DNA of 9,394 nt from Lachnospiraceae bacterium (lineage in GTDB: Bacteria > Bacillota > Clostridia > Lachnospirales > Lachnospiraceae): positions 1 to 9,394 of the forward strand of contig JAFUKK010000119.1 of NCBI GenBank assembly GCA_017473665.1. The letters run 5' to 3'. The notes below the pieces were generated by a model. That model saw only the letters and a program-made list of their open reading frames with translations, had not been told where the DNA came from and ran no database searches. A program made the position numbers and the translations under genes. This document shows, piece by piece, positions 1 through 7,894 of this stretch (its first letter is position 1; every line of letters starts with the position of its first letter).

Positions 1-129
1 CAAGTCCTCACCGGACGTAAATGTTTCAATTATGTAACTACAACCATTTTTTTGTAAAATAGACTCCAAAAGCTCTTTTAGCTGTTCCAGAATATGCTCC
101 TGGTCATCACATAATGCCACTCTAAACAT
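1..129 (-). CDS. Response regulator, receiver domain N-terminus (partial at window edge)
   Basis: Only the first 43 codons are in the window; the gene continues past base 1. The protein begins MFRVALCDDQ, the first beta strand and acidic pocket (Asp8, Asp9) of a CheY-like receiver domain, followed by an amphipathic helix rich in Leu and Glu and then a strand and turn reading IIETFTSGEDL. This pattern (ALCDD near the start, F-x-SGE-x-L near residue 40) is typical of the AgrA/VirR-like class with a C-terminal LytTR DNA-binding domain, but that domain lies outside the window, so the class is inferred. The ATG at 129 follows an AGGGGG ribosome binding site at 135-140 with a 5-base gap. It is transcribed divergently from lacZ; nothing here shows that it controls lacZ. 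Confidence 0.85.
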   Translation of the reverse strand, partial: MFRVALCDDQEHILEQLKELLESILQKNGCSYIIETFTSGEDL

Positions 130-166
130 AATAACCCCCTATATATTCATCCAATCCCCCCATGGG

Positions 167-195
167 ATTGTACCACATTTCGGTATATTTGTAAA
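167..195 (-). promoter_or_regulatory. Sigma-A type promoter for the response regulator gene
   Basis: On the minus strand TTTACA (190-195) and TACAAT (167-172) are separated by exactly 17 bases. The -10 box is preceded by TG one base upstream, making it an extended -10. It lies 38 bases upstream of the response regulator start codon. The match is strong by eye; the transcription start has not been mapped. Confidence 0.7.
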
Positions 196-234
196 CGTAA
201 CATAGTTCTTAAATGCATAGAACCAAACGTATGG
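190..234. promoter_or_regulatory. Cluster of three small dyads in the divergent lacZ / regulator intergenic region
   Basis: Three imperfect or short inverted repeats lie side by side. TGTAAACGTAACA (190-202) resembles a CcpA cre box but is one base short of the usual 14-base consensus; it overlaps the -35 box of the response regulator promoter. GTTCT (205-209) and AGAAC (219-223) are perfect 5-base arms with a 9-base spacer. CCAAACGTATGG (223-234) is a 12-base palindrome with one mismatched pair and a central CG, in the style of LacI-family operators. They are candidate operators only. No confident promoter for lacZ was found between here and its start; the AT-rich stretch at 324-342 could hold a -10 box but lacks a good -35. 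Confidence 0.3.
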
Positions 235-350
235 CTAAGCACCGTTTTCTGATTGCAGGGGGACACTAAAATAGACAGTTTTATACATGTTTTCGCCAAA
301 ATAAACAATGGTTTTCCGTACTACATAATATTAGAATATATAAAAAAAAC

Positions 351-357
351 AAGGAGG
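351..357 (+). promoter_or_regulatory. Ribosome binding site of lacZ
   Basis: AAGGAGG is nearly a full complement of the 16S rRNA tail and sits 7 bases before the ATG at 365, fixing that start codon. Confidence 0.85.
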
Positions 358-364
358 ATGCATC

Positions 365-3300
365 ATGCTCATTCCCAGACATTACGAAAATTTACATATT
401 CTGCATGAAAATACCATGCCCAACAGAGCTTATTATATCCCCGCTTCCGAAGCTATGAACGATTTGGTCCGCCATCGGGAGACTTCGGACCGCTTTCAGC
501 TACTTAGTGGCCAGTGGCATTTTCAGTATTATGACAGCATTTATGATTTAGAGAACGCCTTTTATGAAGAGGGCTACGACTGTTCCTACTTTGATACTCT
601 GCCCGTACCCGGTCTGTGGCAGAATCACGGATACGACAGCCACCAATATACCAATGTGTGCTATCCTATTCCCTTCGATCCACCCTATGTACCCCAGGAT
701 AATCCCTGCGGTGCTTATATTACGGAATTTGATTTCCGACAGGAACCCCATCTACCCAGAACCTTTCTGAACTTTGAAGGCGTGGACTCCTGCTATTATG
801 TATGGCTCAATGGACAATATGTGGGGTACAATCAGGTATCCCATTCCACCGGTGAATTCGAAATCACCGACTATATAAGGAACGGACGGAATCGTCTGGC
901 AGTACTGGTGCTGAAATGGTGTGACGGCACCTATCTGGAAGACCAGGATAAGTTCCGTATGAGTGGTATTTTCAGAGATGTATATCTACTGAAACGTCCG
1001 GCAAATTGTGTACGGGATTATTTTGTAAATACGATACTGAATGATACTGTAGCCACAGATGCTCAGGTATGCATCCGCCTGGATTATATGGAGGAAATAT
1101 GCCCTACCAAAGTGCAGCTATTGGACGCTCAGGGTAATATAGTGGCTTCTAAAGATAATGGTGAAACTACAATTATTTCTACGCTATCTACTGATGCAGA
1201 AACTTCCGATTACGACTCCTGCACAGAGTATCCCGTTACCATCCACCTGACTGTCCCCGCGCCAATCCTGTGGAACCCGGAGACACCTTACCTATATACC
1301 CTAATCATTGAAACTCCCCATGAGGTAATCACTGACCGGGTGGGTATTCGGGATATCAAAATCGTAGACAAAGTGGTATTGGTAAATGGTACTCCTGTGA
1401 AATTTCATGGTGTGAACCGCCACGACTCCGATCCTGTCACCGGATTTGCAGTGACCTTAGCACAGATGGAAAAGGATTTGACCTTGATGAAGCAGCACCA
1501 CATGAATGGCATCCGTACCAGCCATTATCCCAATTCCCCGCTGTTTTACCAGCTCTGTGATGAATACGGCTTCTTCGTCATTGATGAAGCAGATATTGAG
1601 GCTCATGGGGCCTGTGCACTGTTTTATGATGACAACAGCTGGATAAACAAGGACCGACGCTGGAATGAGGGGGTGGCAGAAAATCCCGACTTTATTGAGC
1701 CGGTACTGAACCGGGTACAGAAATGTGTCCATCGGGACAAAAACCGTCCCTGCGTAATATTCTGGTCCATGGGAAATGAAAGCGCTTACGGCAAGGCTTT
1801 TGAAAATGCCCTGAAATGGACCAAGGAATTCGATCCTTCCCGACTGACCCACTACGAAAGTGCCCTACATACCAAAAAAGACCGAAAATACGATTTTTCC
1901 AATCTGGATGTGTATAGCACCATGTACGCTTCCATAGAAGATATCAACAAATATTTAAAAAGTGATTTTGATAAGCCCTATTTGATGTGCGAATATTGTC
2001 ATGCCATGGGTAACGGCCCCGGTGACCTGGAGGATTACTTCCGGTTATTCCATAGCCATGACTCCCTTTGTGGGGGATTCGTATGGGAATGGTGTGACCA
2101 CGGTATTTTTAAGGGTTATGCGGAAAATGGCAAGGCCATGTACTACTACGGCGGAGACCACGGGGAAGATATCCATGACGGCAACTTCTGTATGGATGGT
2201 CTGGTGTATCCGGACCGGAGACCCCATACAGGCCTGCTGGAATTTAAAAACATCCACCGGCCGGTGAGGGTAGTAAAATACGAGCAAAATAGCGGCCTAT
2301 TACAATTACGCAATATGATGGACTTCACCTATCTGAAGGACCTGATTTCCATCACCTACGAAGTAGATTGCGACGGTGAAGTGACCTCCTTCGGTAGTGT
2401 TCCGGAGATGGATATCCCTCCTCGGAGTACAGCTACCGTTACCTTACATCCGGAAATACCGGATAAGGGGCATTGCTACCTAAAACTCTACTATCATGCC
2501 AAGGAAGCTACTCCCTTCTTCCGCAAAGGAGAAGTATTGGGCTTCGAAGAACTGCCACTGGATAATCCGGATACAACCAATCAAATCCCCAAGCAGATGC
2601 TGGCAACCGGGGAGCCTTCCACAGCTCCCTTGCAACTGATAGAGGCAGAGCCTTATCTGTTAATTAAGGGTGGCAATTTCTCTTATCTTTTTGATCAGCG
2701 CACCGGTCTGTTGGCCAGTCTGGAATATGCAGGTCAGGAATACCTGGACCGGCCTATGGAAATAAATATCTGGCGTGCACCTACGGATAATGACCGCAAT
2801 ATCAAACACCGCTGGATGGAGGCCCGCTATCACAAGGCTTCCCAACGGGCATATGATGTGACCTATGAATGCCGGGATGAGGAAATCCTCCTGCACGTCA
2901 CCGCAGGCATGACCACTCCTATCATCCAGCGGATAATGGATTTGGAGACCACCTGGCGCATTCAGAAAGACGGCAAAATCCTGGTATCCATGGAGGTACA
3001 TAAAAACAGCTACTTCCCTATACTCCCCAGATTCGGCCTGCGGCTGTTCCTGCCGGAGGAATTCTGTCAGGTGTCCTACTACGGCATGGGCCCTTATGAA
3101 AGCTACGTGGATAAGCATCATGCAAGCACCCATGGCATCTATTCCAATACGGTGGCAAATCTTCATGAGGATTATTTGCGTCCCCAGGAAAACGGCAGCC
3201 ATTACGACTGTAATTATGTGAAGCTGGCTGGAGACACCCATGGACTGTTCGTCACCGGCAACAAAGCTTTTTCCTTTAATGCCTCCCCCTATACCCAGGA

Positions 3301-3487
3301 GGACCTGACAGGAAAGGACCATAATTACGAACTGGAATCCTGCGGCAGTACAGTACTGTGCCTGGACTATGCCCAGAACGGCATCGGCTCCAACAGCTGC
3401 GGCCCCGGACTGGCAGAAAAGTATCAGCTGAAGGAGGCGCAATTTACCTTTGAGCTGACGCTGATACCTCAAAATCTGTATATATAA
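365..3487 (+). CDS. lacZ: Beta-galactosidase, glycoside hydrolase family 2 (LacZ type)
   Basis: Hydrolyses terminal beta-D-galactosides such as lactose; no signal peptide is visible, so it should act in the cytoplasm. At 1040 residues it matches the LacZ class (E. coli 1024). Approximate domain order: sugar-binding jelly roll (40-210), Ig-like domain (215-330), TIM barrel (335-620), second Ig-like linker domain (640-720), and the C-terminal beta-sandwich 'Bgal small' domain (755-1035). The barrel starts with the family signature FHGVNRHDSDPVTG. By alignment in mind with E. coli LacZ, the Mg ligands are Glu412 and His414 (DIEAHG) plus Glu472. The acid/base is Glu472 in WSMGNES, and the nucleophile is Glu543 in CEYCHAMGNGPG. 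WRAPTDND at 803-810 is also conserved. All key residues are present, so the enzyme should be active. No permease or transacetylase gene is adjacent; it appears to be a single-gene unit, ending in a terminator. Gene symbol lacZ is by family, not by proven lactose specificity. Confidence 0.95.
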   Translation: MLIPRHYENLHILHENTMPNRAYYIPASEAMNDLVRHRETSDRFQLLSGQWHFQYYDSIYDLENAFYEEGYDCSYFDTLPVPGLWQNHGYDSHQYTNVCYPIPFDPPYVPQDNPCGAYITEFDFRQEPHLPRTFLNFEGVDSCYYVWLNGQYVGYNQVSHSTGEFEITDYIRNGRNRLAVLVLKWCDGTYLEDQDKFRMSGIFRDVYLLKRPANCVRDYFVNTILNDTVATDAQVCIRLDYMEEICPTKVQLLDAQGNIVASKDNGETTIISTLSTDAETSDYDSCTEYPVTIHLTVPAPILWNPETPYLYTLIIETPHEVITDRVGIRDIKIVDKVVLVNGTPVKFHGVNRHDSDPVTGFAVTLAQMEKDLTLMKQHHMNGIRTSHYPNSPLFYQLCDEYGFFVIDEADIEAHGACALFYDDNSWINKDRRWNEGVAENPDFIEPVLNRVQKCVHRDKNRPCVIFWSMGNESAYGKAFENALKWTKEFDPSRLTHYESALHTKKDRKYDFSNLDVYSTMYASIEDINKYLKSDFDKPYLMCEYCHAMGNGPGDLEDYFRLFHSHDSLCGGFVWEWCDHGIFKGYAENGKAMYYYGGDHGEDIHDGNFCMDGLVYPDRRPHTGLLEFKNIHRPVRVVKYEQNSGLLQLRNMMDFTYLKDLISITYEVDCDGEVTSFGSVPEMDIPPRSTATVTLHPEIPDKGHCYLKLYYHAKEATPFFRKGEVLGFEELPLDNPDTTNQIPKQMLATGEPSTAPLQLIEAEPYLLIKGGNFSYLFDQRTGLLASLEYAGQEYLDRPMEINIWRAPTDNDRNIKHRWMEARYHKASQRAYDVTYECRDEEILLHVTAGMTTPIIQRIMDLETTWRIQKDGKILVSMEVHKNSYFPILPRFGLRLFLPEEFCQVSYYGMGPYESYVDKHHASTHGIYSNTVANLHEDYLRPQENGSHYDCNYVKLAGDTHGLFVTGNKAFSFNASPYTQEDLTGKDHNYELESCGSTVLCLDYAQNGIGSNSCGPGLAEKYQLKEAQFTFELTLIPQNLYI

Positions 3488-3528
3488 TTTTGAATTATTT
3501 CTCTCCTTAAATGCACTTATAACATACC

Positions 3529-3576
3529 AAAAGGCTTTTGCCCAGTAGAAATTCCTCTATTAAGCAAAAGCCTTTT
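3529..3576. terminator. Bidirectional rho-independent terminator between lacZ and the thiamine operon
   Basis: AAAAGGCTTTTGC (3529-3541) and GCAAAAGCCTTTT (3564-3576) form a perfect 13-bp stem around a 22-base loop. The outer A:T pairs give a run of T after the GC core on either strand, so it can stop both converging transcripts. The stem starts 42 bases after the lacZ stop codon, and on the minus strand it begins 3 bases after the stop of the thiC remnant. Confidence 0.8.
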
Positions 3577-3579
3577 CCC

Positions 3580-3767
3580 TTATAAAATATCTATATATTC
3601 CCACTGTTTTTCCCAATCAAAGGTTCTGCGGGCGTCGGCCATCCGGTCATCCATATCCCTTGCATGGGGCACATGCTTGGCAATGTCAGCCGCATGAGCT
3701 GCGATTCTGGATGCAATATTCATTTCCTCTGTGATAAGGCAGCCTCCATTTGTGTATGATATTTCAT
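3580..3767 (-). pseudogene. thiC: Remnant of thiC (phosphomethylpyrimidine synthase) with frameshift and large internal deletion
   Basis: Intact ThiC is a radical SAM enzyme of roughly 430 or more residues that turns aminoimidazole ribotide into HMP phosphate. Here the ATG at 3767 opens [10 protein letters not shown], matching the usual ThiC start (M-x-Y-x-TQM-[DE]-AA). The frame then breaks and hits a stop after 15 codons. In another frame the next piece, LITEEMN, matches the continuation of the same N-terminus, so about 10 bases appear to be missing. It is fused directly to [17 protein letters not shown] and a tail ending [13 protein letters not shown], which is the C-terminal helical region of ThiC. 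The barrel between them (about 300 codons) is gone. So is the end with the CX2CX4C iron-sulfur motif. The start codon overlaps the thiD stop as ATGA and has AAGGAG upstream, so this was a coupled last gene of the operon. Reading it as an independent 70-residue protein starting at 3792 is possible but unlikely. Confidence 0.85.
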
Positions 3768-4573
3768 AATATAATCTCCTTTGCAAACTCACTTTCTAAA
3801 TCAAATGCATGATTCATGGGACCGCTTCCCTGCCCCAAATCCAGCATGGCAGACAGAGCCCCGGAAATATAGTCCTTGGCCCTTTGCACCGACACTTCCA
3901 GTTCATAGCCCTTAGCTAAATTGGCCGCAATAGCGCTAGATAGCGTACACCCGGTTCCGTGGGTATTGGGATTATCTATCCGTTTTCCCTGAAACCAGCA
4001 ATGGGTCCCCCGGTTATAAAGCAGGTCATTGGCATCATGGATGCTGTGCCCCCCCTTTAATAAAACCGCACAATTATAGGTATCTCCAAGGATTCCGGCT
4101 ACCTCAAGCATATCCGCAGCATTTTGAATCCTTCTGCCGGAAAGCAGCTCTGCCTCCGGGATATTGGGCGTGACCACAGTAGCCAAAGGCAGTAGCTCCT
4201 GTACCAGCGTCCGGACTGCTTCCTGCTGTATCAATCTGGCACCACTGGTAGCCACCATTACCGGATCCACCACAATATTTTTGGCTTTATAATGCGTCAG
4301 CTGCCGGACAATGGTATGAATCAGCGCCGGCGAGGACACCATTCCTATTTTTACTGCATCCGGGAAAATATCCTCAAAAACCGCTACCAGCTGCTGCTCC
4401 AAAAAATCCGGTGTCACCTCCAGAATCCCCGTAACACCCAAGGTATTTTGTGCAGTCAGAGCGGTAATGGCACTCATGGCATAGACCCCATTCATGGTCA
4501 TGGTCTTAATATCCGCCTGAATGCCTGCACCGCCGCTACAATCACTACCTGCAATGGATAATGCTGTTTTCAT
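3764..4573 (-). CDS. thiD: Hydroxymethylpyrimidine / phosphomethylpyrimidine kinase ThiD
   Basis: Phosphorylates HMP and then HMP phosphate to give HMP diphosphate, the pyrimidine substrate of ThiE; it also serves in salvage of imported HMP. The 269-residue length is normal for this ribokinase-fold family. Visible motifs are [16 protein letters not shown] at 6-21 (substrate-binding N-terminus), [13 protein letters not shown] at 102-114, LLKGGH at 171-176, and the anion-hole motif HGTGCT at 205-210 with the likely catalytic Cys209. The start at 4573 was chosen over an upstream TTG because GAAAGGAG (4581-4588) sits 7 bases before it and [11 protein letters not shown] is the usual family start. 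It begins 21 bases after thiE ends, and its stop overlaps the first codon of the thiC remnant. With thiC broken, this kinase probably works on HMP taken up from outside. Confidence 0.95.
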   Translation of the reverse strand: MKTALSIAGSDCSGGAGIQADIKTMTMNGVYAMSAITALTAQNTLGVTGILEVTPDFLEQQLVAVFEDIFPDAVKIGMVSSPALIHTIVRQLTHYKAKNIVVDPVMVATSGARLIQQEAVRTLVQELLPLATVVTPNIPEAELLSGRRIQNAADMLEVAGILGDTYNCAVLLKGGHSIHDANDLLYNRGTHCWFQGKRIDNPNTHGTGCTLSSAIAANLAKGYELEVSVQRAKDYISGALSAMLDLGQGSGPMNHAFDLESEFAKEIIL

Positions 4574-4594
4574 ACTGCAACTCCTTTCTACCAA

Positions 4595-5236
4595 TCATAC
4601 ACCTACCACCTGCCGCACTATTTCTTTTAAGCGTATGGTGTTCTCCCGTATATTCTCCGCTCCAAAAATAGCAGACACTACTGCAATTCCCGCCATACCG
4701 CCTCCCTGCAATTTCACTGCATTCTGTAGGCTGATTCCACCAATGGCTACAGCAGGAATGGATACGGAGGTGCAAATTTCCTTTAACTGCTCCCCGGTAA
4801 TACGAATGGCATTGGTTTTGGTAGGAGAGGGAAATACCGCTCCCACTCCCAGATAATCCGCTCCGGCCACTTGCGCGGCCTGAGCCTGTTCTACGGTTTT
4901 GGCTGTGGCTCCGATGATAAAATCTGCGCCAACTCTTCTGCGAATCTCTGCCACAGACGCATCCCGGGCTCCCACATGGACACCATCTGCACCACTCTCC
5001 AGTGCCACCTCCACATTATCATTGATAATCAGAGGCACCTGATAACGGTGGCACAGCTCTCTCAATTGGATGGCCTCTGCTAAAAATTCCTCCCGGGGCA
5101 GATGCTTTTCTCTCAGCTGTACTATGGTGACACCTCCCTTTAAAGCATCCTCTACCTGCTCATATAATGTCTGCCTGCCCACCCAGCTGCGATCGGTTAC
5201 GGCATATAATAGTAGCATGTCCTTGCTAAATTTCAT
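4595..5236 (-). CDS. thiE: Thiamine-phosphate synthase ThiE
   Basis: Joins HMP diphosphate to thiazole phosphate (carboxylate) to give thiamine monophosphate. It is a TIM barrel of 213 residues, the usual size. Motifs seen are YAVTDRSWVGR at the first strand, VQLREKHL at 39-46 (pyrophosphate-binding strand), IINDNVEVALESGADGVHVG at 70-89, GATAKT at 109-114 (SAHT in many homologues), VGAVFPSPTK at 131-140, and the phosphate-binding AIGGI and VVSAIF near the C-terminus. The retained FPSPTK loop separates it from the adjacent TenI paralogue. Start: ATG at 5236 is 12 bases after AAGGAG (5249-5254). A GTG at 5245 would be only 3 bases from it, so it is less likely. The first 11 bases overlap the end of tenI, suggesting coupled translation. 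Confidence 0.93.
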   Translation of the reverse strand: MKFSKDMLLLYAVTDRSWVGRQTLYEQVEDALKGGVTIVQLREKHLPREEFLAEAIQLRELCHRYQVPLIINDNVEVALESGADGVHVGARDASVAEIRRRVGADFIIGATAKTVEQAQAAQVAGADYLGVGAVFPSPTKTNAIRITGEQLKEICTSVSIPAVAIGGISLQNAVKLQGGGMAGIAVVSAIFGAENIRENTIRLKEIVRQVVGV

Positions 5237-5840
5237 TTTTATCACTTACTCCTTTTAAAGCCATCAAATATTCCTTGGGATGATCACATTCCATGACACT
5301 GCTCATGAGGCAGGCACCCTTGGCACCGGCACTCCTTACCCGGGCGATATTTTCGGCCCGGATACCTCCAATGGCATATACCGGAATGGATACGCTCTCA
5401 CACATCTTTTCCAGAAAATTGATTCCCCGCCCAGGCAAATCCTTTTTACAGTCTGTATCAAAAATGTGCCCCGCAATGATATAAGTGCACCCCAGCTTTT
5501 CAGCTTCCAGTGCTTCCTCCACACTATGACAGGAGGCTCCCAAGTGAGTAAACCTGTTCCTTTCATCCGCAGAAAGCCGCCGCAAAACAGGCAACGGCAA
5601 ATGCAGGGCCTGACAGCCCAGCTCCTGTGCCACCTCCTGAAAATTATGTAAAATACAGGGCACTTGGTGGTCCCGACAAATCTTCCATACCTCTTTTGCC
5701 AGTGCCTTGTATGCCTCCGGCGACAAATCCTTTTCTCTCAGAACAATACCTGCCGGACCTGCGGTAGCGATTTCTGTAAGACGTTGTAAAAAATCCCCCT
5801 TGCAAAGCCCCCTGTTGGTTACACATAAAATATCATACAT
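5226..5840 (-). CDS. tenI: Thiazole tautomerase TenI (ThiE-like paralogue)
   Basis: In Bacillus subtilis, TenI aromatises the ThiG product to the thiazole carboxylate phosphate used by ThiE. This 204-residue TIM barrel shares the ThiE fold (VTNRGLC at the start, LREKDLS at 34-40, AIGGI at 156-160) but carries the TenI signature GHIFDTDCKKDLPGRG at 124-139. B. subtilis TenI has the near-identical GHVFETDCKKGLEGRG as I recall it, and His125 should be the catalytic histidine. The ThiE loop FPSPTK is replaced by this segment, so thiamine-phosphate synthase activity is unlikely. The ATG at 5840 overlaps the thiH stop by 8 bases and gives the family-like start MYDILCVTNR. An in-frame ATG at 5852 is the alternative. 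Neither has a good ribosome binding site, which points to coupling with thiH. Confidence 0.85.
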   Translation of the reverse strand: MYDILCVTNRGLCKGDFLQRLTEIATAGPAGIVLREKDLSPEAYKALAKEVWKICRDHQVPCILHNFQEVAQELGCQALHLPLPVLRRLSADERNRFTHLGASCHSVEEALEAEKLGCTYIIAGHIFDTDCKKDLPGRGINFLEKMCESVSIPVYAIGGIRAENIARVRSAGAKGACLMSSVMECDHPKEYLMALKGVSDKNEI

Positions 5841-7086
5841 ACAGATAATCATTCAGAACCGGCTGCAGGCCTTCTGATGCAATATCCTGATACATCACAT
5901 CCAAACTACGGTCATCCTCTATTTCAAACTGCCCGTCACCCTGCACGCCCTCTGTCTCCTTTCCAGTGTATTTGCTTTCATGGTCGCCGATACCGGTGGA
6001 TACTCCGGCAGATACCTTGGTAGCCGCAAATTTCACGATTCCATTACGGAACCGGGCACTTTCCCTAGAAGATACCGTGATTCCCACATAAGGCAGGAAA
6101 ATACGATAGGCACAGATAATTTGGCACAACTGCTTCTCATGCACATCCAAGGGATTAATTTTATCGTTATTTACAATAGGGCGTAGTCTGGGACAGGAGA
6201 GGGACATCTCCGCATGGGGATATTTTCTCTGCAAATAGTACACATGCAGGGCGCTGGCCAATGCATCCTTACGGAAATCCGATAATCCCAGCAAGGCAGA
6301 AAAGGCTACCCCTCGCATGCCTCCCCGAAGAGCTCTCTCCTGAGCATCAAATCGATAAGGCCATACTCTCTTATGTCCCGACAAATGCAGGGTTTCATAT
6401 TTATCTGCATCATAAGTTTCCTGAAATACAGTCACATAATCTGCACCACATTCATGGAGAAAACGGTATTCTTCTGTATTTACGGGATAGATTTCCAGCC
6501 CTACCATACGAAAATATTTCCGTGCCAGCTTACAGGCTTCTCTGATGTAGCTCACATCGCTCTGCCCCCGGCTCTCACCGGTGAGAATCAAAATTTCTTC
6601 CATACCACTTGCTGCAATTACCTGCATCTCGTGCTCCACCTGCTCCAATGTCAGCTTCATGCGATTGATATGGTTGTAGCAATTAAACCCACAATAAACA
6701 CAATAGTTTTCACAATAATTTGCTATGTAAAGGGGCGTAAACAGATAAACCGTATTGCCAAAGTGCCTGCTGGTCTCCAATCCGGCCCGTTGTGCCATTT
6801 CCTCCACAAAGGGCTCCGCCGCAGGAGACAACAGTGCTTTAAAATCCTCCATGGTACAGGTCTCATGGTCCAAAGCCGCCCTTACATCCCTGGCAGTATA
6901 CTTATCATAATCATAGGAGTGCATCTGCTCCATTACCTTCCGGCACACATCAGATTCTATCTGCTCCATCCCCGGTAGATATTCCATATGATTTGTTCTG
7001 GAGGAAGGGTCCGTTTCCAACCGGTGCTTTCGTTCCAATGCCTCAGGAGAGAGATACCGGGAATCCACAAAAAATTGATTTTCCAT
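5833..7086 (-). CDS. thiH: 2-iminoacetate synthase ThiH (radical SAM tyrosine lyase)
   Basis: Cleaves tyrosine with S-adenosylmethionine to dehydroglycine (2-iminoacetate) and p-cresol; dehydroglycine feeds ThiG. The radical SAM cluster motif CX3CX2C is at Cys125, Cys129 and Cys132 (CENYCVYC). It is followed by ILTGESRG (the SAM-binding GES-type segment) and SCPRLRP and SSRESARFR later in the barrel. The C-terminal Thi domain ends with GLQPVLNDYLYV, as in ThiH. At 417 residues it is about 40 longer than E. coli ThiH, nearly all as an N-terminal extension. The start at ATG 7086 is preferred because AAGGAG at 7095-7100 lies 8 bases ahead. The GTG at 7095 overlaps that site and cannot use it. 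The enzyme is oxygen sensitive, which fits an anaerobe. Confidence 0.95.
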   Translation of the reverse strand: MENQFFVDSRYLSPEALERKHRLETDPSSRTNHMEYLPGMEQIESDVCRKVMEQMHSYDYDKYTARDVRAALDHETCTMEDFKALLSPAAEPFVEEMAQRAGLETSRHFGNTVYLFTPLYIANYCENYCVYCGFNCYNHINRMKLTLEQVEHEMQVIAASGMEEILILTGESRGQSDVSYIREACKLARKYFRMVGLEIYPVNTEEYRFLHECGADYVTVFQETYDADKYETLHLSGHKRVWPYRFDAQERALRGGMRGVAFSALLGLSDFRKDALASALHVYYLQRKYPHAEMSLSCPRLRPIVNNDKINPLDVHEKQLCQIICAYRIFLPYVGITVSSRESARFRNGIVKFAATKVSAGVSTGIGDHESKYTGKETEGVQGDGQFEIEDDRSLDVMYQDIASEGLQPVLNDYLYV

Positions 7087-7094
7087 ATCCTTCA

Positions 7095-7100
7095 CTCCTT
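7095..7100 (-). promoter_or_regulatory. Ribosome binding site deciding the thiH start
   Basis: AAGGAG on the minus strand overlaps the thiG stop codon (7099-7101) and is 8 bases from the ATG at 7086. It rules against the longer reading from the GTG at 7095, which would begin within the site itself. Confidence 0.7.
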
Positions 7101-7869
7101 AGTCCCTTAAAAATCCGGTAAGCGGGTCGGAGGCAGAAGCCCCACGGGTCAACACTCTGCCCAATCCTGCCAAATATGCTTTACGGCCTGCTTCAATGGC
7201 CTGGCGGAAAGCCGATGCCATAGCGGGCAAATCTCCCGCAGTAGCTAAAGCCGTATTGGCCATAATGGCTGCTGCTCCCATCTCCATGGCCTCACAGGCT
7301 TGAGAGGGACGTCCGATTCCAGCGTCCACGATAATGGGCAGATCGATTTCATCAATGAGTATCTGTATGAAATCCTTGGTAGCCAGACCTTTATTGGAGC
7401 CAATAGGGGAAGCCAAAGGCATAATGGAAGCAGCCCCGGCATTTACCAAATCCCGTGCAACATTCAAATCCGGATACATATAGGGCATAACCACAAATCC
7501 TTCCTTGGCCAAAATCTCTGTGGCTTTAATTGTTTCCTGATTATCGGGCAACAGATACTTGGAATCTCTCATGATTTCTACCTTTACAAAATTACCACAG
7601 CCCAATTCTCGGGCCAGTCTGGCGATACGTACCGCCTCCTGTGCATCTCTGGCACCGCTGGTATTGGGTAGCAGTGTCACTCCCTCGGGAATAAAATCCA
7701 AAATATTTTCCTGGTCCGCAGTATTGGCTCTCCGCACTGCCAGGGTAATCATCTCTGCCCCGGCATCCTTTACAGCCGCCTCAATGAGTCTCAGGGAATA
7801 CTTGCCCGAGCCCAAAATAAATCTGGAGTGAAACTCCTTACCCCCAATTAACAAAGTATCATTTTTCAT
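7099..7869 (-). CDS. thiG: Thiazole synthase ThiG
   Basis: Builds the thiazole ring from 1-deoxy-D-xylulose 5-phosphate, dehydroglycine (from ThiH) and sulfur delivered by ThiS thiocarboxylate. The 256-residue length is typical, and the start [20 protein letters not shown] is the usual family start. Lys96, in [17 protein letters not shown], falls exactly where B. subtilis ThiG has its Schiff-base lysine (K96). Other conserved blocks are [53 protein letters not shown] and NTALATAGD, the last ones forming the phosphate-binding end of the barrel. A GGAGGAG ribosome binding site (7874-7880) precedes the ATG. It starts 25 bases after thiF. No missing key residue is seen. Confidence 0.97.
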   Translation of the reverse strand: MKNDTLLIGGKEFHSRFILGSGKYSLRLIEAAVKDAGAEMITLAVRRANTADQENILDFIPEGVTLLPNTSGARDAQEAVRIARLARELGCGNFVKVEIMRDSKYLLPDNQETIKATEILAKEGFVVMPYMYPDLNVARDLVNAGAASIMPLASPIGSNKGLATKDFIQILIDEIDLPIIVDAGIGRPSQACEAMEMGAAAIMANTALATAGDLPAMASAFRQAIEAGRKAYLAGLGRVLTRGASASDPLTGFLRD

Positions 7870-7894
7870 TTTTCTCCTCCTATCAACTTACCAT

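Noticed and set aside
200..284. Possible LytTR-type direct repeats (ATAGTTCTTA and ACAGTTTTAT) upstream of lacZ
   Set aside because: The two copies are about 70 bases apart, far more than the roughly two helical turns usual for LytTR sites, and each fits the consensus only loosely.
253..288. A lacZ promoter built from TTGCAG and TATACA
   Set aside because: The spacing between the boxes is over 20 bases, too long for a normal sigma-A promoter.
2660..3472. A 270-codon open frame on the minus strand inside lacZ
   Set aside because: It lies wholly within the C-terminal domain of an intact LacZ, resembles no family I know, and has no promoter or ribosome binding site of its own. It is a shadow of the lacZ codon pattern.
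3580..3792. A free-standing 70-residue small protein
   Set aside because: The segment aligns in mind with two separated parts of ThiC, and the true start context (ATG at 3767 with AAGGAG, overlapping the thiD stop) is in another frame. Decay of thiC explains it better.
6373..6978. A 201-codon open frame on the plus strand inside thiH
   Set aside because: It is antisense to the conserved radical SAM core of ThiH. Its composition (rich in Cys, His, Ile, Phe) is what antisense reading of this gene gives.
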